Shown here piece after piece: positions 7,704-15,596 of a DNA stretch of 23,885 bases. Below the pieces are notes generated by a model, which had not been told where the DNA came from, did not search any database, and saw only the letters and a program-made list of their open reading frames with translations. Each line of letters starts with the position of its first letter. Positions within the stretch are counted from its first letter, which is position 1. Origin of the DNA: Saliniramus sp050485405 (GTDB lineage: Bacteria > Pseudomonadota > Alphaproteobacteria > Rhizobiales > Beijerinckiaceae); the NCBI GenBank assembly GCA_050485405.1, contig JBJHBI010000061.1, forward strand, positions 1-23,885. Reading direction: 5' to 3'. The translations under genes and the position numbers were made by a program.

Positions 7704-8666
7704 ATGAGTCTCAAGGTCGCGGTGCAGATGGATCCGATCGCGGCGATCAAGATCGCCGGTGATACGACGTTCGCGCTGTTGCTCGAAGCGCAGAAGCGCG
7801 GGCACGAATTGCATTATTATACGCCCGACCAGCTCTCCATGCGCGACGGGCATGTCGTGGCGGGGCTCCAGAGCCTGAAGGTCAAGGACGTGCAGGGCGA
7901 GCATGCGGAACTCGGCCCGCTCACGCGCACACCGCTCGAGGCGATGGACGTGATCCTCATGCGCCAGGATCCGCCCTTCGATCTCTCCTATATCACCGCG
8001 ACGCATCTGCTCGAGCGCATTCATCCGCGCACGCTCGTCGTCAACGATCCCGCCCATGTGCGCAACGCGCCGGAGAAGATCTTCGTCACGCAATTCCCGC
8101 ATCTGATGCCGCCGACGCTGATCAGCCGCGACAAGGAGGAGATCCAGGATTTCCGCAAGGAACACGGGGCGGTGGTGATGAAGCCGCTGCACGGCCATGG
8201 CGGCGCCGCCGTCGTGCGGCTGATGCCGGATGATCCGAATTTCGGCTCGCTGTTCGATCTGTTCTCCGTCACCTTCCGCGAGCCCTGGGTGATCCAGCGC
8301 TTCCTGCCGGAGATCACGCGGGGCGACAAACGCATCATCCTCGTCGACGGCGAGGCGCGCGGCGCCATCAACCGGGTGCCGGCGGCGGGCGATATCCGCT
8401 CCAACATGGTGCGCGGCGGCGCGGCGGAGACGACGCAGTTCACCGATCGCGAGCGCGAGATCTGCGAGACGATCGGGCCGCATCTGCGCGCCATGGGGCT
8501 GATCCTCGTCGGGATCGACGTGATCGACGGCAATCTGACCGAGATCAACGTGACCTCGCCGACGGGCATCCGCGCCATCGCCAAACTCGGCGGGCCGGAT
8601 CTCGCGGTGGATGTCTGGGAGAGCATCGAGGCCAAACGCGCCGCAGGCGGGGAGGGCGCGCGATGA
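7704..8666 (+). CDS. gshB: Glutathione synthetase
   Basis: This 320-residue ATP-grasp ligase joins gamma-glutamylcysteine and glycine to make glutathione in the cytosol. It aligns by eye along its whole length with E. coli GshB: VAVQMDPI at the N-terminus, FALLLEAQKRGHELHYY (23-39), DVILMRQDPPFD (82-93), KPLHGHGGAAVVRL (160-173), GDKRIILVDGE (207-217) and GIDVIDGNLTEINVTSPTGIR (270-290). Two adjacent ATG codons are possible (7701 and 7704); AGGAG at 7692-7696 spaces better for 7704, and the resulting MSLKVAVQMD start is typical of alphaproteobacterial homologues. Its stop codon overlaps the start of the downstream hydrolase by 4 bp, so the two are translationally coupled. gshA is not in the window. 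Confidence 0.96.
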   Translation: MSLKVAVQMDPIAAIKIAGDTTFALLLEAQKRGHELHYYTPDQLSMRDGHVVAGLQSLKVKDVQGEHAELGPLTRTPLEAMDVILMRQDPPFDLSYITATHLLERIHPRTLVVNDPAHVRNAPEKIFVTQFPHLMPPTLISRDKEEIQDFRKEHGAVVMKPLHGHGGAAVVRLMPDDPNFGSLFDLFSVTFREPWVIQRFLPEITRGDKRIILVDGEARGAINRVPAAGDIRSNMVRGGAAETTQFTDREREICETIGPHLRAMGLILVGIDVIDGNLTEINVTSPTGIRAIAKLGGPDLAVDVWESIEAKRAAGGEGAR

Positions 8667-9604
8667 TCGATCCGGCATTGTTCAAGGACGAAGCGATCGC
8701 GCCGGAAACCCGCGCGCTCAATGCCGAGATCGTCGAGAAGCTCACCGCGCTGCCCGACCAGTGGTCGTTTCCGGTGGATGTGGTGCGCAAGGCGCGGCGC
8801 GAGGGGCGCGGACCGTTTCCCGCCCTGCCGCGATCCGATCGCGCCCGCTGGATCGAGATCGACGGTCCCGCCGGGCCGATCGATCTGCGCGTTCTCGCAC
8901 CGAGCGAGGCCCGTGCGGTCTATCTGCACATCCATGGCGGCGGCTGGACCTGGGGCTCGCCGGACGAGCAGGATCTGGAATTCGAGCGCCTCGCCGAGCA
9001 GGGCGTCGCGACCGTCTCGGTGCGCTACCGGCTCGCCCCGGAGAACCCGTATCCCGCCGCACCCGATGATTGCGAGGCGGCGGCGCTCTGGCTCCTGCGC
9101 GAAGCACAGAGCCTGTTTGGCACGCAGACCCTGATGATCGGCGGCGAATCCGCCGGCGCCCATCTCGCCCTCGTCACCATGCTGCGCCTGCGCGACCGCC
9201 ATCGGCTGACGCCCTTCGCCGGCGCCAACCTCTTCGCCGGCTGCTACGACCTCGCCCTGACGCCGAGCGTGCGCAACTGGGGATCGGAAAAGCTGATCCT
9301 GAATTCGCGCGACATCACCATCTTCGCCCAGAATCTCTGCGGCGATCACGACCGCGCCGATCCGGATCTCTCCCCGCTTCTGGCCGAACTCGCCGGCCTG
9401 CCGCCGGTGCTGGTGAGCATCGGCACCCGCGACCCGCTCCTCGACGACAGCCTCTTCCTCGCCACCCGCCTCGCCGCCGCCAACGTCCCCGTCGACCTCG
9501 CCATCTATCCCGGCGGCTGCCACATGTTCCAACGCTTCGGCATCCCTCTTTCGGAAGAAGCGTTGACGCGCGTGGACGGGTTTTTCAGGGCGCGGGTGGG
9601 GTGA
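8663..9604 (+). CDS. Alpha/beta hydrolase (HSL-type esterase/lipase)
   Basis: This 313-residue hydrolase belongs to the hormone-sensitive-lipase family (alpha/beta hydrolase fold-3). The oxyanion-hole motif HGGGW is at 91-95, the nucleophile elbow GESAG at 161-165 (Ser163), the acid is probably Asp257 in TRDPLLDD, and the base His287 in GGCHMF. YRLAPENPYPAAPDD (122-136) is a family hallmark. No signal peptide is seen, so it is cytosolic. Its ATG overlaps the gshB stop (ATGA), which implies translational coupling. A glutathione-thioester or other ester substrate is possible but purely inferred; sequence-wise it is a carboxylic-ester hydrolase and is unrelated to the S-formylglutathione hydrolase family. 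Confidence 0.92.
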   Translation: MIDPALFKDEAIAPETRALNAEIVEKLTALPDQWSFPVDVVRKARREGRGPFPALPRSDRARWIEIDGPAGPIDLRVLAPSEARAVYLHIHGGGWTWGSPDEQDLEFERLAEQGVATVSVRYRLAPENPYPAAPDDCEAAALWLLREAQSLFGTQTLMIGGESAGAHLALVTMLRLRDRHRLTPFAGANLFAGCYDLALTPSVRNWGSEKLILNSRDITIFAQNLCGDHDRADPDLSPLLAELAGLPPVLVSIGTRDPLLDDSLFLATRLAAANVPVDLAIYPGGCHMFQRFGIPLSEEALTRVDGFFRARVG

Positions 9605-9704
9605 GGTGCGGAATCAATTTATGATTGTGATACGGTTGGGGCCAGACTGAGCACCGACAGTGATTCGGCCTGCATCGCAGCCCGTAAGTTTTTTGGGGGG
9701 TCCA

Positions 9705-11372
9705 ATGACGAAAACGTTTTATGCCGCGCTGCTGGCCGCAGCCGCGCTCGCCGTATCGCCCGCGCAGGCCCAGCACAGCCACGGACATTCCCATTCGCAC
9801 GGTGCGTCGGATGCTTCCTCGAACGGGCGGACGGCTTTGCCGCAGGATGCGCTGGCGCCTTTCGTCGATGCGCTGACGATCCCGCCGCGGGCGGAGCCGG
9901 TGGGGGAGCATGAGGGGAAGCCGCTCTACGAGATCACCATGAAGATGGTCTCGCAGCAGGTGCATCGCGATCTGCCGCCCACGCCCGTCTTCGCTTATGA
10001 CGGGATCTGGCCGGGGCCGACTTTCGACATCCCGATCGACCAGCCCATCGCCGTGAACTGGGTGAATGCGCTGCCGGAGGAATATCCGGACTGGCTGCCC
10101 GTCGCGATCGGCCATCATGTGCCGGACAAGGTGGTGCGCACCGTCGTGCATCTGCATGGCGGGATCACGCCGAGCGAGCATGACGGCTTCCCCGAATGGA
10201 TGTGGGAGCCGGGGGAGGCGGCGCTCTACGAATATCCCAATCCCGATCATCAGGGCGACGGCGCGATGCTCTGGTATCACGACCACGCCATGGGCAATAC
10301 GCGCCTGAACGTCTATGCCGGGCTGCAGGGCTTCTATCTCCTGCGCAATCAGGCGCTGGAGGAGGAACTCGGCCTGCCTTCGGGCGATTACGAGATCCCG
10401 CTCGTCCTGCAGGACCGGAACTTCGCCGAGGATGGCAGTCTCGTCTATGACGGGGTGTGCCGCAATTTCGGGACGGTCAACGGCACGGTGTTTCCCTATA
10501 AAGAGATCGAGCCGCGCCGCTATCGCTTCCGCATCCTCAACGGCGCCAATTTCCGGATCATGCAGCTCGCCCTGTCGAACGGGGCGAAGATGTCGGTGAT
10601 CGGTGTCGATGACGGGTTCCTGCCGCAGACGGTGGAGACGGACGAATTGCTGCTCGCGCCGGCAGAGCGCGCGGACGTGATCATCGATTTCTCCGATATG
10701 GCGGGGGAGGAGATCACGCTGCTCAATACGACATCCTGCTTCGGCCCGCAGCGCGAGCAGGATGCCCGCTCGGGCGATACCGATCTGCCGCATCTGATGC
10801 AGTTTCGCGTGGCCGAGAGCGTCTCGCAGCCCGATACCAGCAGCATCCCGGCCAATCCGGTGAACGAGGAGGGCGAGGCCGAGCGGCTTCTGGCGCAGGC
10901 CACGGTGACCCGCGACATCACCCTCGACAATCCGGAGGGCTTCACCTTCCTCCTGGAAAACAAGGGCTTCGACGCCCCCGTCTCGATCGAGCCGCATCTG
11001 GGCGATACCGAGATCTGGAACCTGATCAATCTGACCGATGAAGCGCATCCGATACACGTGCATCTGATCAGCTACCGGATCGTCGAGCGCATCCCCTTCC
11101 GCGAGAACGGGGTCGAGGACTACATCGCCGACCGTGATGCCGGCACGCTCGCGCCGCTGGAGAGCTATCTCGACATGGACGGCGCGCTCCCGCCATCGCC
11201 GGTCGAAACGGGCCCCAAGGACGTCGCACTGGCGCCGTTCGGCTACGTCACCCGCATCGTCATGGAATGGTATGGCTTCGAGGGGCTCTATGTGATCCAT
11301 TGCCATATCCTCGACCACGAGGATGACGACATGATGCGCCCGATCCGCGTGCTCGCCGCGCGGGAGGAATAG
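9705..11372 (+). CDS. Secreted multicopper oxidase (CotA/bilirubin oxidase-like) with His-rich N-terminus
   Basis: This 555-residue multicopper oxidase couples one-electron substrate oxidation to four-electron reduction of O2. The four copper motifs are intact: HLHGG (149-153), WYHDH (190-194), HPIHVHL (448-454) and HCHILDHEDDDMM (532-544), giving type 1 ligands His448, Cys533, His538 and axial Met543. A Sec-type signal peptide (residues 1-22, cleavage in AQA/QHS) is followed at once by QHSHGHSHSHG, a likely metal-binding tail. There is no twin-arginine motif, unlike CueO-type oxidases. The start at 9705 begins on the signal peptide; an upstream ATG at 9660 adds a tail without a ribosome site. 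Ligand-loop spacing and HGGITPSEHDGFPEW suit the CotA/bilirubin oxidase group. The substrate (copper, manganese, phenolics) is unknown. Confidence 0.94.
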   Translation: MTKTFYAALLAAAALAVSPAQAQHSHGHSHSHGASDASSNGRTALPQDALAPFVDALTIPPRAEPVGEHEGKPLYEITMKMVSQQVHRDLPPTPVFAYDGIWPGPTFDIPIDQPIAVNWVNALPEEYPDWLPVAIGHHVPDKVVRTVVHLHGGITPSEHDGFPEWMWEPGEAALYEYPNPDHQGDGAMLWYHDHAMGNTRLNVYAGLQGFYLLRNQALEEELGLPSGDYEIPLVLQDRNFAEDGSLVYDGVCRNFGTVNGTVFPYKEIEPRRYRFRILNGANFRIMQLALSNGAKMSVIGVDDGFLPQTVETDELLLAPAERADVIIDFSDMAGEEITLLNTTSCFGPQREQDARSGDTDLPHLMQFRVAESVSQPDTSSIPANPVNEEGEAERLLAQATVTRDITLDNPEGFTFLLENKGFDAPVSIEPHLGDTEIWNLINLTDEAHPIHVHLISYRIVERIPFRENGVEDYIADRDAGTLAPLESYLDMDGALPPSPVETGPKDVALAPFGYVTRIVMEWYGFEGLYVIHCHILDHEDDDMMRPIRVLAAREE

Positions 11373-11392
11373 GGCAGGCGGCAGGAGCTAAA

Positions 11393-11821
11393 ATGAGTGG
11401 GCAGGGCCGGAGCAGGCAGACGAGCCTGACGATCAGGACCGACGGACCGGGGCTGACGGAATTCACACCGATCGTCTCGCTCTTCGTGCGCGAAAGCGGC
11501 ATCGAGACCGGCCTGCTCACGCTGTTCGTGCGCCATACCTCATGCTCGCTGCTGATCCAGGAGAATGCCGATCCGGACGTGCGCGCGGATCTGCATGAAT
11601 TCTTCGCCCGGCTCGTCCCCGAGGGTATGGAATGGGTGGTGCATTCGATCGAGGGGCCCGACGACATGCCCGCTCACATCAAGGCGGCGCTGACGCAGAC
11701 TTCGCTCTCCATCCCGATCACGAAAGGGGCGCTCGCGCTGGGGACATGGCAGGGCATCTACCTTTTCGAGCATCGCACGCGCAGCCACGACCGCGAGGTG
11801 CTGCTGCATATTTCACCATGA
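11393..11821 (+). CDS. YjbQ family protein (UPF0047)
   Basis: This 142-residue protein belongs to the small, widely conserved YjbQ/UPF0047 family, members of which have been reported to have weak thiamine-phosphate synthase activity; the true role is uncertain. Family residues seen are RHTSCSLLIQENADP (47-61, with His48), HSIEGPDDMPAHIK (84-97, with His84 and His95), and GTWQGIYLFEHR (117-128, with Glu126 and His127). These histidines cluster at the presumed metal/phosphate site. AGGAG lies 7 bases before the ATG. It follows the multicopper oxidase by 20 bp and could share its transcript. The gene is complete and of normal length. Confidence 0.93.
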   Translation: MSGQGRSRQTSLTIRTDGPGLTEFTPIVSLFVRESGIETGLLTLFVRHTSCSLLIQENADPDVRADLHEFFARLVPEGMEWVVHSIEGPDDMPAHIKAALTQTSLSIPITKGALALGTWQGIYLFEHRTRSHDREVLLHISP

Positions 11822-12098
11822 CGCAAAAACGTGCACGAATCCCCATCCCGCTTTCCGGTTTCCTGCAAATATCGACGAAGAACCGGCGCTGATCGGCAAG
11901 CCGAAACGGCCATCCCCTTGGATTGACGGCGCTTTGGTGCCCGAACGGGCGTGAGCCGTGCAAATTATGGCGATTTGACGCAAGGCAGCGAAGTCTCTCT
12001 AATCACGCTCGGAGACGGGTAGCGCGAGCGATCCGGTCATCCCGGGCCGCCAGAAGCCCGCACAAAGAAATACGTGTCCAGAAACCAGAGGGACGATC
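11822..12098. other. Intergenic region with promoter for the ABC importer
   Basis: These 277 bp separate the YjbQ gene from the binding-protein gene. The notable element is the sigma70-like promoter at 11975-12003, which would give a leader of about 90 nt. A short GC-rich dyad (GCCC/GGGC near 11938-11949) is too small to call as a terminator. No small gene is evident. Confidence 0.45.
11975..12003 (+). promoter_or_regulatory. Sigma70-like promoter for the peptide-type ABC operon
   Basis: A -35 box TTGACG (5/6 to consensus) at 11975-11980 and a -10 box TCTAAT (5/6) at 11998-12003 are separated by exactly 17 bp. Transcription would start near 12010, about 90 nt before the binding-protein start codon. 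This is the best promoter match I found in the window. Confidence 0.6.
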
Positions 12099-13685
12099 AT
12101 GATTCAGAAAAAGACAGGGCGCGCACTCGCCACGACTGCGCTGGCGCTGCTGCTCAGTGCCGGCGTGGTTGCGATGCAGCCGCAGGACGCCATGGCCGAA
12201 CCGCAGAGTGGTGGAACCGTGCAGCTCGCGGTGACCCCCGAGCCGCCGAGCCTGATGTTGGGCCTGTTCCAGAACGGCCCGACGCAGATGATCGCGGGCA
12301 ATATCTACGAATCGCTTCTGCGCTACGACACCGATCTGACGCCGCAGCCCTCGCTGGCCGAGAGCTGGGAGATCTCCGACGATCAGCTCGTCTACACCTT
12401 CAAGCTGCGCGAAGGCGTCGTCTGGCACGATGGCGAGCCGTTCACCGCAGATGACGTGATCTTCTCCCTCGACGTCTTCCTGCGCGAAGTGCATCCGCGC
12501 TGGCGCCCGACCGTCGATGCACAGGTCGCCTCCATCGAGAAGACCGGGGATTACGAAGTCACGATCACGCTGAACGAGCCCTTCGAGCCCATCATGCTGA
12601 GCTTCGAGGTCGGCACCACGCCGATGATCCCGGCGCATATCTACGAGGGCACGGATTACCGCAACAATCCGATGAACTCGACGCCGATCGGCACCGGACC
12701 GATGAAGTTCGTCGAATGGGATAGCGGCTCCTACGTGCATCTCACGCGCAACGAGGATTACTACCTCGAAGGGCGTCCCTATATCGACGAGGTGTATTAC
12801 CGCTTCATCCCGGATGCGGCCTCGCGCGCGGTTGCCTTCGAGACCGGCACGATCGACGTGCTGACCGGTGGCTCGGTCGAGATTTTCGACGTGCCGCGCC
12901 TCGAGCAACAGGACAATGTCTGCGTCACCACCGACGGCTGGGAGCTGTTCGCGCCGCATGCATGGCTCGGCCTGAACGTGCGCGAGGGCATCCTCGCCGA
13001 CCAGACCTTCCGTCAGGCGATGATGCACGCCATCGACCGGGAATTCGCCCGTGACGTGGTCTGGTCCGGCTTCGGCACCGTCGCCAACAGCCCGATCTCG
13101 TCGCGCACGTTGTTCCACTCCACCGATCTGCCCGAGTACGATTTCGATCCCGATCGTGCCCGTGAGCTGATCGCGGAAACGGATTACGACGGCGAAACGC
13201 TCGAATTGCTGGTCCTGCCCTATGGCGAGACCTGGACGCGCTGGGCCGAGGCCACGCGGCAGAATCTCGAAGACGTGGGCATCAACGTGAACCTCGTCAC
13301 GACGGACGTGGCCGGCTGGTCGGAGCGCGTGGGCAGCTTCAACTTCCAGATGACCCACAACTTCCTCTATCAGTACGGTGATCCGGCTCTGGGCGTCTCG
13401 CGTTCCTACGTGTCGAGCAACATCGTGCAGGGCAACCCGTTCTCCAACGTGATGGGTTACGCCAACGAGGAGGTCGACCGGCTCTTCGCCGAGGCCGCCA
13501 ACGCGCCCTCCGAGGACCGCCCGGCGCTCTATCAGCAGGTGCAGGAAATCCTCGTCGAGGAACTGCCGGTGCTGTGGATGATCGAGATGGACTTCCCCAC
13601 CGTCTATCGTTGTGATCTCCAGGACTTCATCACCACGGCGATCGGCGTCAACGACGCCTTCCGCGACGCCTGGCTGCAACAGTAA
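12099..13685 (+). CDS. ABC transporter substrate-binding protein, family 5 (peptide/nickel/opine type)
   Basis: This 528-residue periplasmic binding protein delivers a solute, probably a small peptide or similar compound, to the membrane permeases encoded next. It has a Sec signal peptide with a long hydrophobic core (8-25) and likely cleavage after Ala33 in DAMA/EPQSGG. Family 5 features are GGTVQLAVTPEPPSLM, IYESLLRYDTDLTPQPSLAESWEI, YTFKLREGVVWHDGEPFTADDV, TPIGTGPMKFVEW and LRNEDYY-like TRNEDYYLEGRPYIDEV. No lipobox cysteine is present, so it is a free periplasmic protein. AGAGGGA precedes the ATG. The exact ligand cannot be read from the sequence. Two stem-loops follow the stop codon, a common arrangement that allows much more binding protein than permease to be made. 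Confidence 0.95.
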   Translation: MIQKKTGRALATTALALLLSAGVVAMQPQDAMAEPQSGGTVQLAVTPEPPSLMLGLFQNGPTQMIAGNIYESLLRYDTDLTPQPSLAESWEISDDQLVYTFKLREGVVWHDGEPFTADDVIFSLDVFLREVHPRWRPTVDAQVASIEKTGDYEVTITLNEPFEPIMLSFEVGTTPMIPAHIYEGTDYRNNPMNSTPIGTGPMKFVEWDSGSYVHLTRNEDYYLEGRPYIDEVYYRFIPDAASRAVAFETGTIDVLTGGSVEIFDVPRLEQQDNVCVTTDGWELFAPHAWLGLNVREGILADQTFRQAMMHAIDREFARDVVWSGFGTVANSPISSRTLFHSTDLPEYDFDPDRARELIAETDYDGETLELLVLPYGETWTRWAEATRQNLEDVGINVNLVTTDVAGWSERVGSFNFQMTHNFLYQYGDPALGVSRSYVSSNIVQGNPFSNVMGYANEEVDRLFAEAANAPSEDRPALYQQVQEILVEELPVLWMIEMDFPTVYRCDLQDFITTAIGVNDAFRDAWLQQ

Positions 13686-13701
13686 GCAGCCCGCGATACC
13701 G

Positions 13702-13754
13702 GCTTCCGGGGCATCCTGCTCCGGAAGCACTTCCTTCGCGCCGCCGGACGGCGC
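13702..13754 (+). promoter_or_regulatory. Tandem intergenic stem-loops after the binding-protein gene
   Basis: Two perfect inverted repeats lie between the binding-protein stop and the first permease gene: GCTTCCGG (13702-13709) with CCGGAAGC (13721-13728), 11-nt loop; and GCGCCG (13738-13743) with CGGCGC (13749-13754), 5-nt loop. Neither has a T tract. The likely role, by analogy with other binding-protein operons, is 3'-end protection of the upstream mRNA or partial termination; this is inference. Confidence 0.5.
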
Positions 13755-13782
13755 CTGCGGCTTCAATCAGCGTGGGTGAACG

Positions 13783-14760
13783 ATGCCTCTTTTGCGATTC
13801 ATCGCGGGGCGGCTGGTCAAGGGCGTCATCGTCCTGATCGCCATCGCGACCATGAACTTCTTTCTCATACGCGCCGCGCCCGGTGATCCGGCCTCGGTGC
13901 TCGCCGGCGAGGCGGGGGCGGCGGACGAGGAATTCCTGCGGCAGTTGCGCCAGCAATTCGGCCTCGATCAGCCGATCACGACGCAGCTCTGGATCTACCT
14001 CACCGACATCATCACCTTCGATCTCGGTTTCTCGTATCGCCAGGGACGCCCGGTGCTCGACCTCATCCTCGAGCGCCTGCCGGCGACGTTGCTGCTCACC
14101 GGCGCGGCCTTCATCTTCTCGCTGACGCTCGGTGTGATCTTCGGCATCCTCGCCGCGCGCCGGGTCGGCAAATGGTCCGATACGGCGATCACGACAGGCG
14201 CGCTGTTCTTCTATGCGACGCCGCTGTTCTGGATCGCGCTGATGAGCCAGATCATCTTCGCGCTCTGGCTCGGCTGGCTTCCCAATACGGGCTTCCGGAC
14301 CATCGGAGCGGGTTATACGGGGCTGCGATACGCGCTCGATGTGGGCATGCACCTGATCCTGCCGGCGACGACTTTGGGGTTGTTCTTCACCGCGCTCTAT
14401 ACACGCATGATGCGCGCCTCCATGCTGGAGATCGCCGGTTCCGATTTCGTCAAGACCGCCCGCGCCAAGGGCGTTCCGGAAGGGCGGATCGTGCGTCGCC
14501 ACATCGCGCGAAACGCCATCCTGCCGGTGGTGACGCTGGCGGGCCTGCAGGCCGGGCAGATCGTCGGTGGCGCGGTGCTGACCGAGACCGTGTTCGGCTG
14601 GCCCGGGATCGGGCGGTTGATGTTCGAGGCGCTCGCCCAGCGCGACTACCAGGTGCTGCTCGGCGTGTTCTTCGTCTCCTCCGCCATGGTGGTTCTGTTC
14701 AACCTGATCACGGACGTCGTCTATCGCGTGGCTGATCCACGAATCGAGGTGGGACGATGA
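13783..14760 (+). CDS. ABC transporter permease, DppB/OppB type
   Basis: This 325-residue inner-membrane permease is one half of the translocation channel. An N-terminal membrane segment (about 12-31) precedes the periplasmic region with RAAPGDPASVLAGE (30-43) and FGLDQPI, typical of the DppB family. Five further hydrophobic stretches follow, and the cytoplasmic coupling (EAA) loop runs EIAGSDFVKTARAKGVPEG (216-234) and on through RRHIARNAILPV. Its stop overlaps the start of the second permease by 4 bp (ATGA). The ribosome site is modest (GGTGA close to the ATG), consistent with lower expression than the binding protein. No oddities were seen in length. Confidence 0.95.
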   Translation: MPLLRFIAGRLVKGVIVLIAIATMNFFLIRAAPGDPASVLAGEAGAADEEFLRQLRQQFGLDQPITTQLWIYLTDIITFDLGFSYRQGRPVLDLILERLPATLLLTGAAFIFSLTLGVIFGILAARRVGKWSDTAITTGALFFYATPLFWIALMSQIIFALWLGWLPNTGFRTIGAGYTGLRYALDVGMHLILPATTLGLFFTALYTRMMRASMLEIAGSDFVKTARAKGVPEGRIVRRHIARNAILPVVTLAGLQAGQIVGGAVLTETVFGWPGIGRLMFEALAQRDYQVLLGVFFVSSAMVVLFNLITDVVYRVADPRIEVGR

Positions 14761-15596
14761 AGGCATTCTTCAAACGCTTTGCGCGCAACAAGGGCGCGGT
14801 GGTCGGCCTGATCATTCTGTCGATCATCCTCGCCGCGGCGCTCCTCGCTCCCGTGCTCTATCCGACCTCGCCATGGCGGATGGTCACGCGGCCCTTCATT
14901 CCGCCCATGGGCATGGACGGCTTCTGGCTCGGCTCCGACGCGCTCGGCCGCGACGTCGCCTCCGGCATCATGCACGGGGCGCGGGTCTCGCTGATCATCG
15001 GGCTCGTCTCGACGCTGGCCGCGCTCGCCATCGGCATCCCGATCGGCGCGCTCGCGGGCTATTTCGGGGGGCTGCTCGACGATGCGCTGATGCGCTTTAC
15101 CGAGTTCTTCCAGACCATCCCGGCCTTCGCGCTCGCCATCGTCATCGTCGCGATCCTGCAACCCTCGCTCTATTCGATCGTGCTCGCGATCGCGATCGTC
15201 TCCTGGCCGCCGGTGGCGCGCCTGGTGCGTGGTGAGGTGCTGTCGTTACGCACGCGCGAATATGTCCAGGCCTCCGTCGTGATCGGGCAATCGACCTCGC
15301 GGATCATCCTGACGCAGGTCCTGCCCAACACGGTCGCGCCGATCACGGTGATGGCCTCGATCATGGTCGCCTCGGCGATCCTGCTCGAATCCGCGCTCTC
15401 CTTCCTCGGTCTGGGAGATCCCAACATGATGACCTGGGGCTACATGATCGGCGCCGGGCGCACCCGCCTGATCGAAGCCTGGTGGATCAGCTTCTTCCCC
15501 GGCGTGGCGATCTTCCTCACGGTGCTCGCCCTCAACCTGGTGGGTGAGGGGCTCAACGACGCGCTCAATCCGCGTCTCTCGCGGGAGGGTGGCTGA
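14757..15596 (+). CDS. ABC transporter permease, DppC/OppC type
   Basis: This 279-residue permease is the second half of the channel. The N-terminal membrane segment (14-34) follows the short basic leader MKAFFKRFARNKGA. The periplasmic hallmark LGSDALGRDVASGIMHGARVSL (58-79) is the OppC/DppC motif. The EAA coupling loop covers RGEVLSLRTREYVQASVV (158-175) and reaches VLPNTVAPI. It overlaps the first permease gene by 4 bp, and its stop codon shares one base with the ATPase start (TGATG). Translational coupling across all three is likely. Confidence 0.95.
   Translation: MKAFFKRFARNKGAVVGLIILSIILAAALLAPVLYPTSPWRMVTRPFIPPMGMDGFWLGSDALGRDVASGIMHGARVSLIIGLVSTLAALAIGIPIGALAGYFGGLLDDALMRFTEFFQTIPAFALAIVIVAILQPSLYSIVLAIAIVSWPPVARLVRGEVLSLRTREYVQASVVIGQSTSRIILTQVLPNTVAPITVMASIMVASAILLESALSFLGLGDPNMMTWGYMIGAGRTRLIEAWWISFFPGVAIFLTVLALNLVGEGLNDALNPRLSREGG

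Noticed and set aside
9585..11318. 577-codon open frame antisense to the multicopper oxidase
   Set aside because: It is a codon-bias shadow; the sense strand carries all four copper motifs.
12003..13766. 587-codon open frame antisense to the binding-protein gene
   Set aside because: It mirrors the sense gene completely. Its protein is low in complexity, rich in Arg, Asp, Val and His, and has no domain. The sense strand encodes an unmistakable family 5 binding protein with signal peptide.
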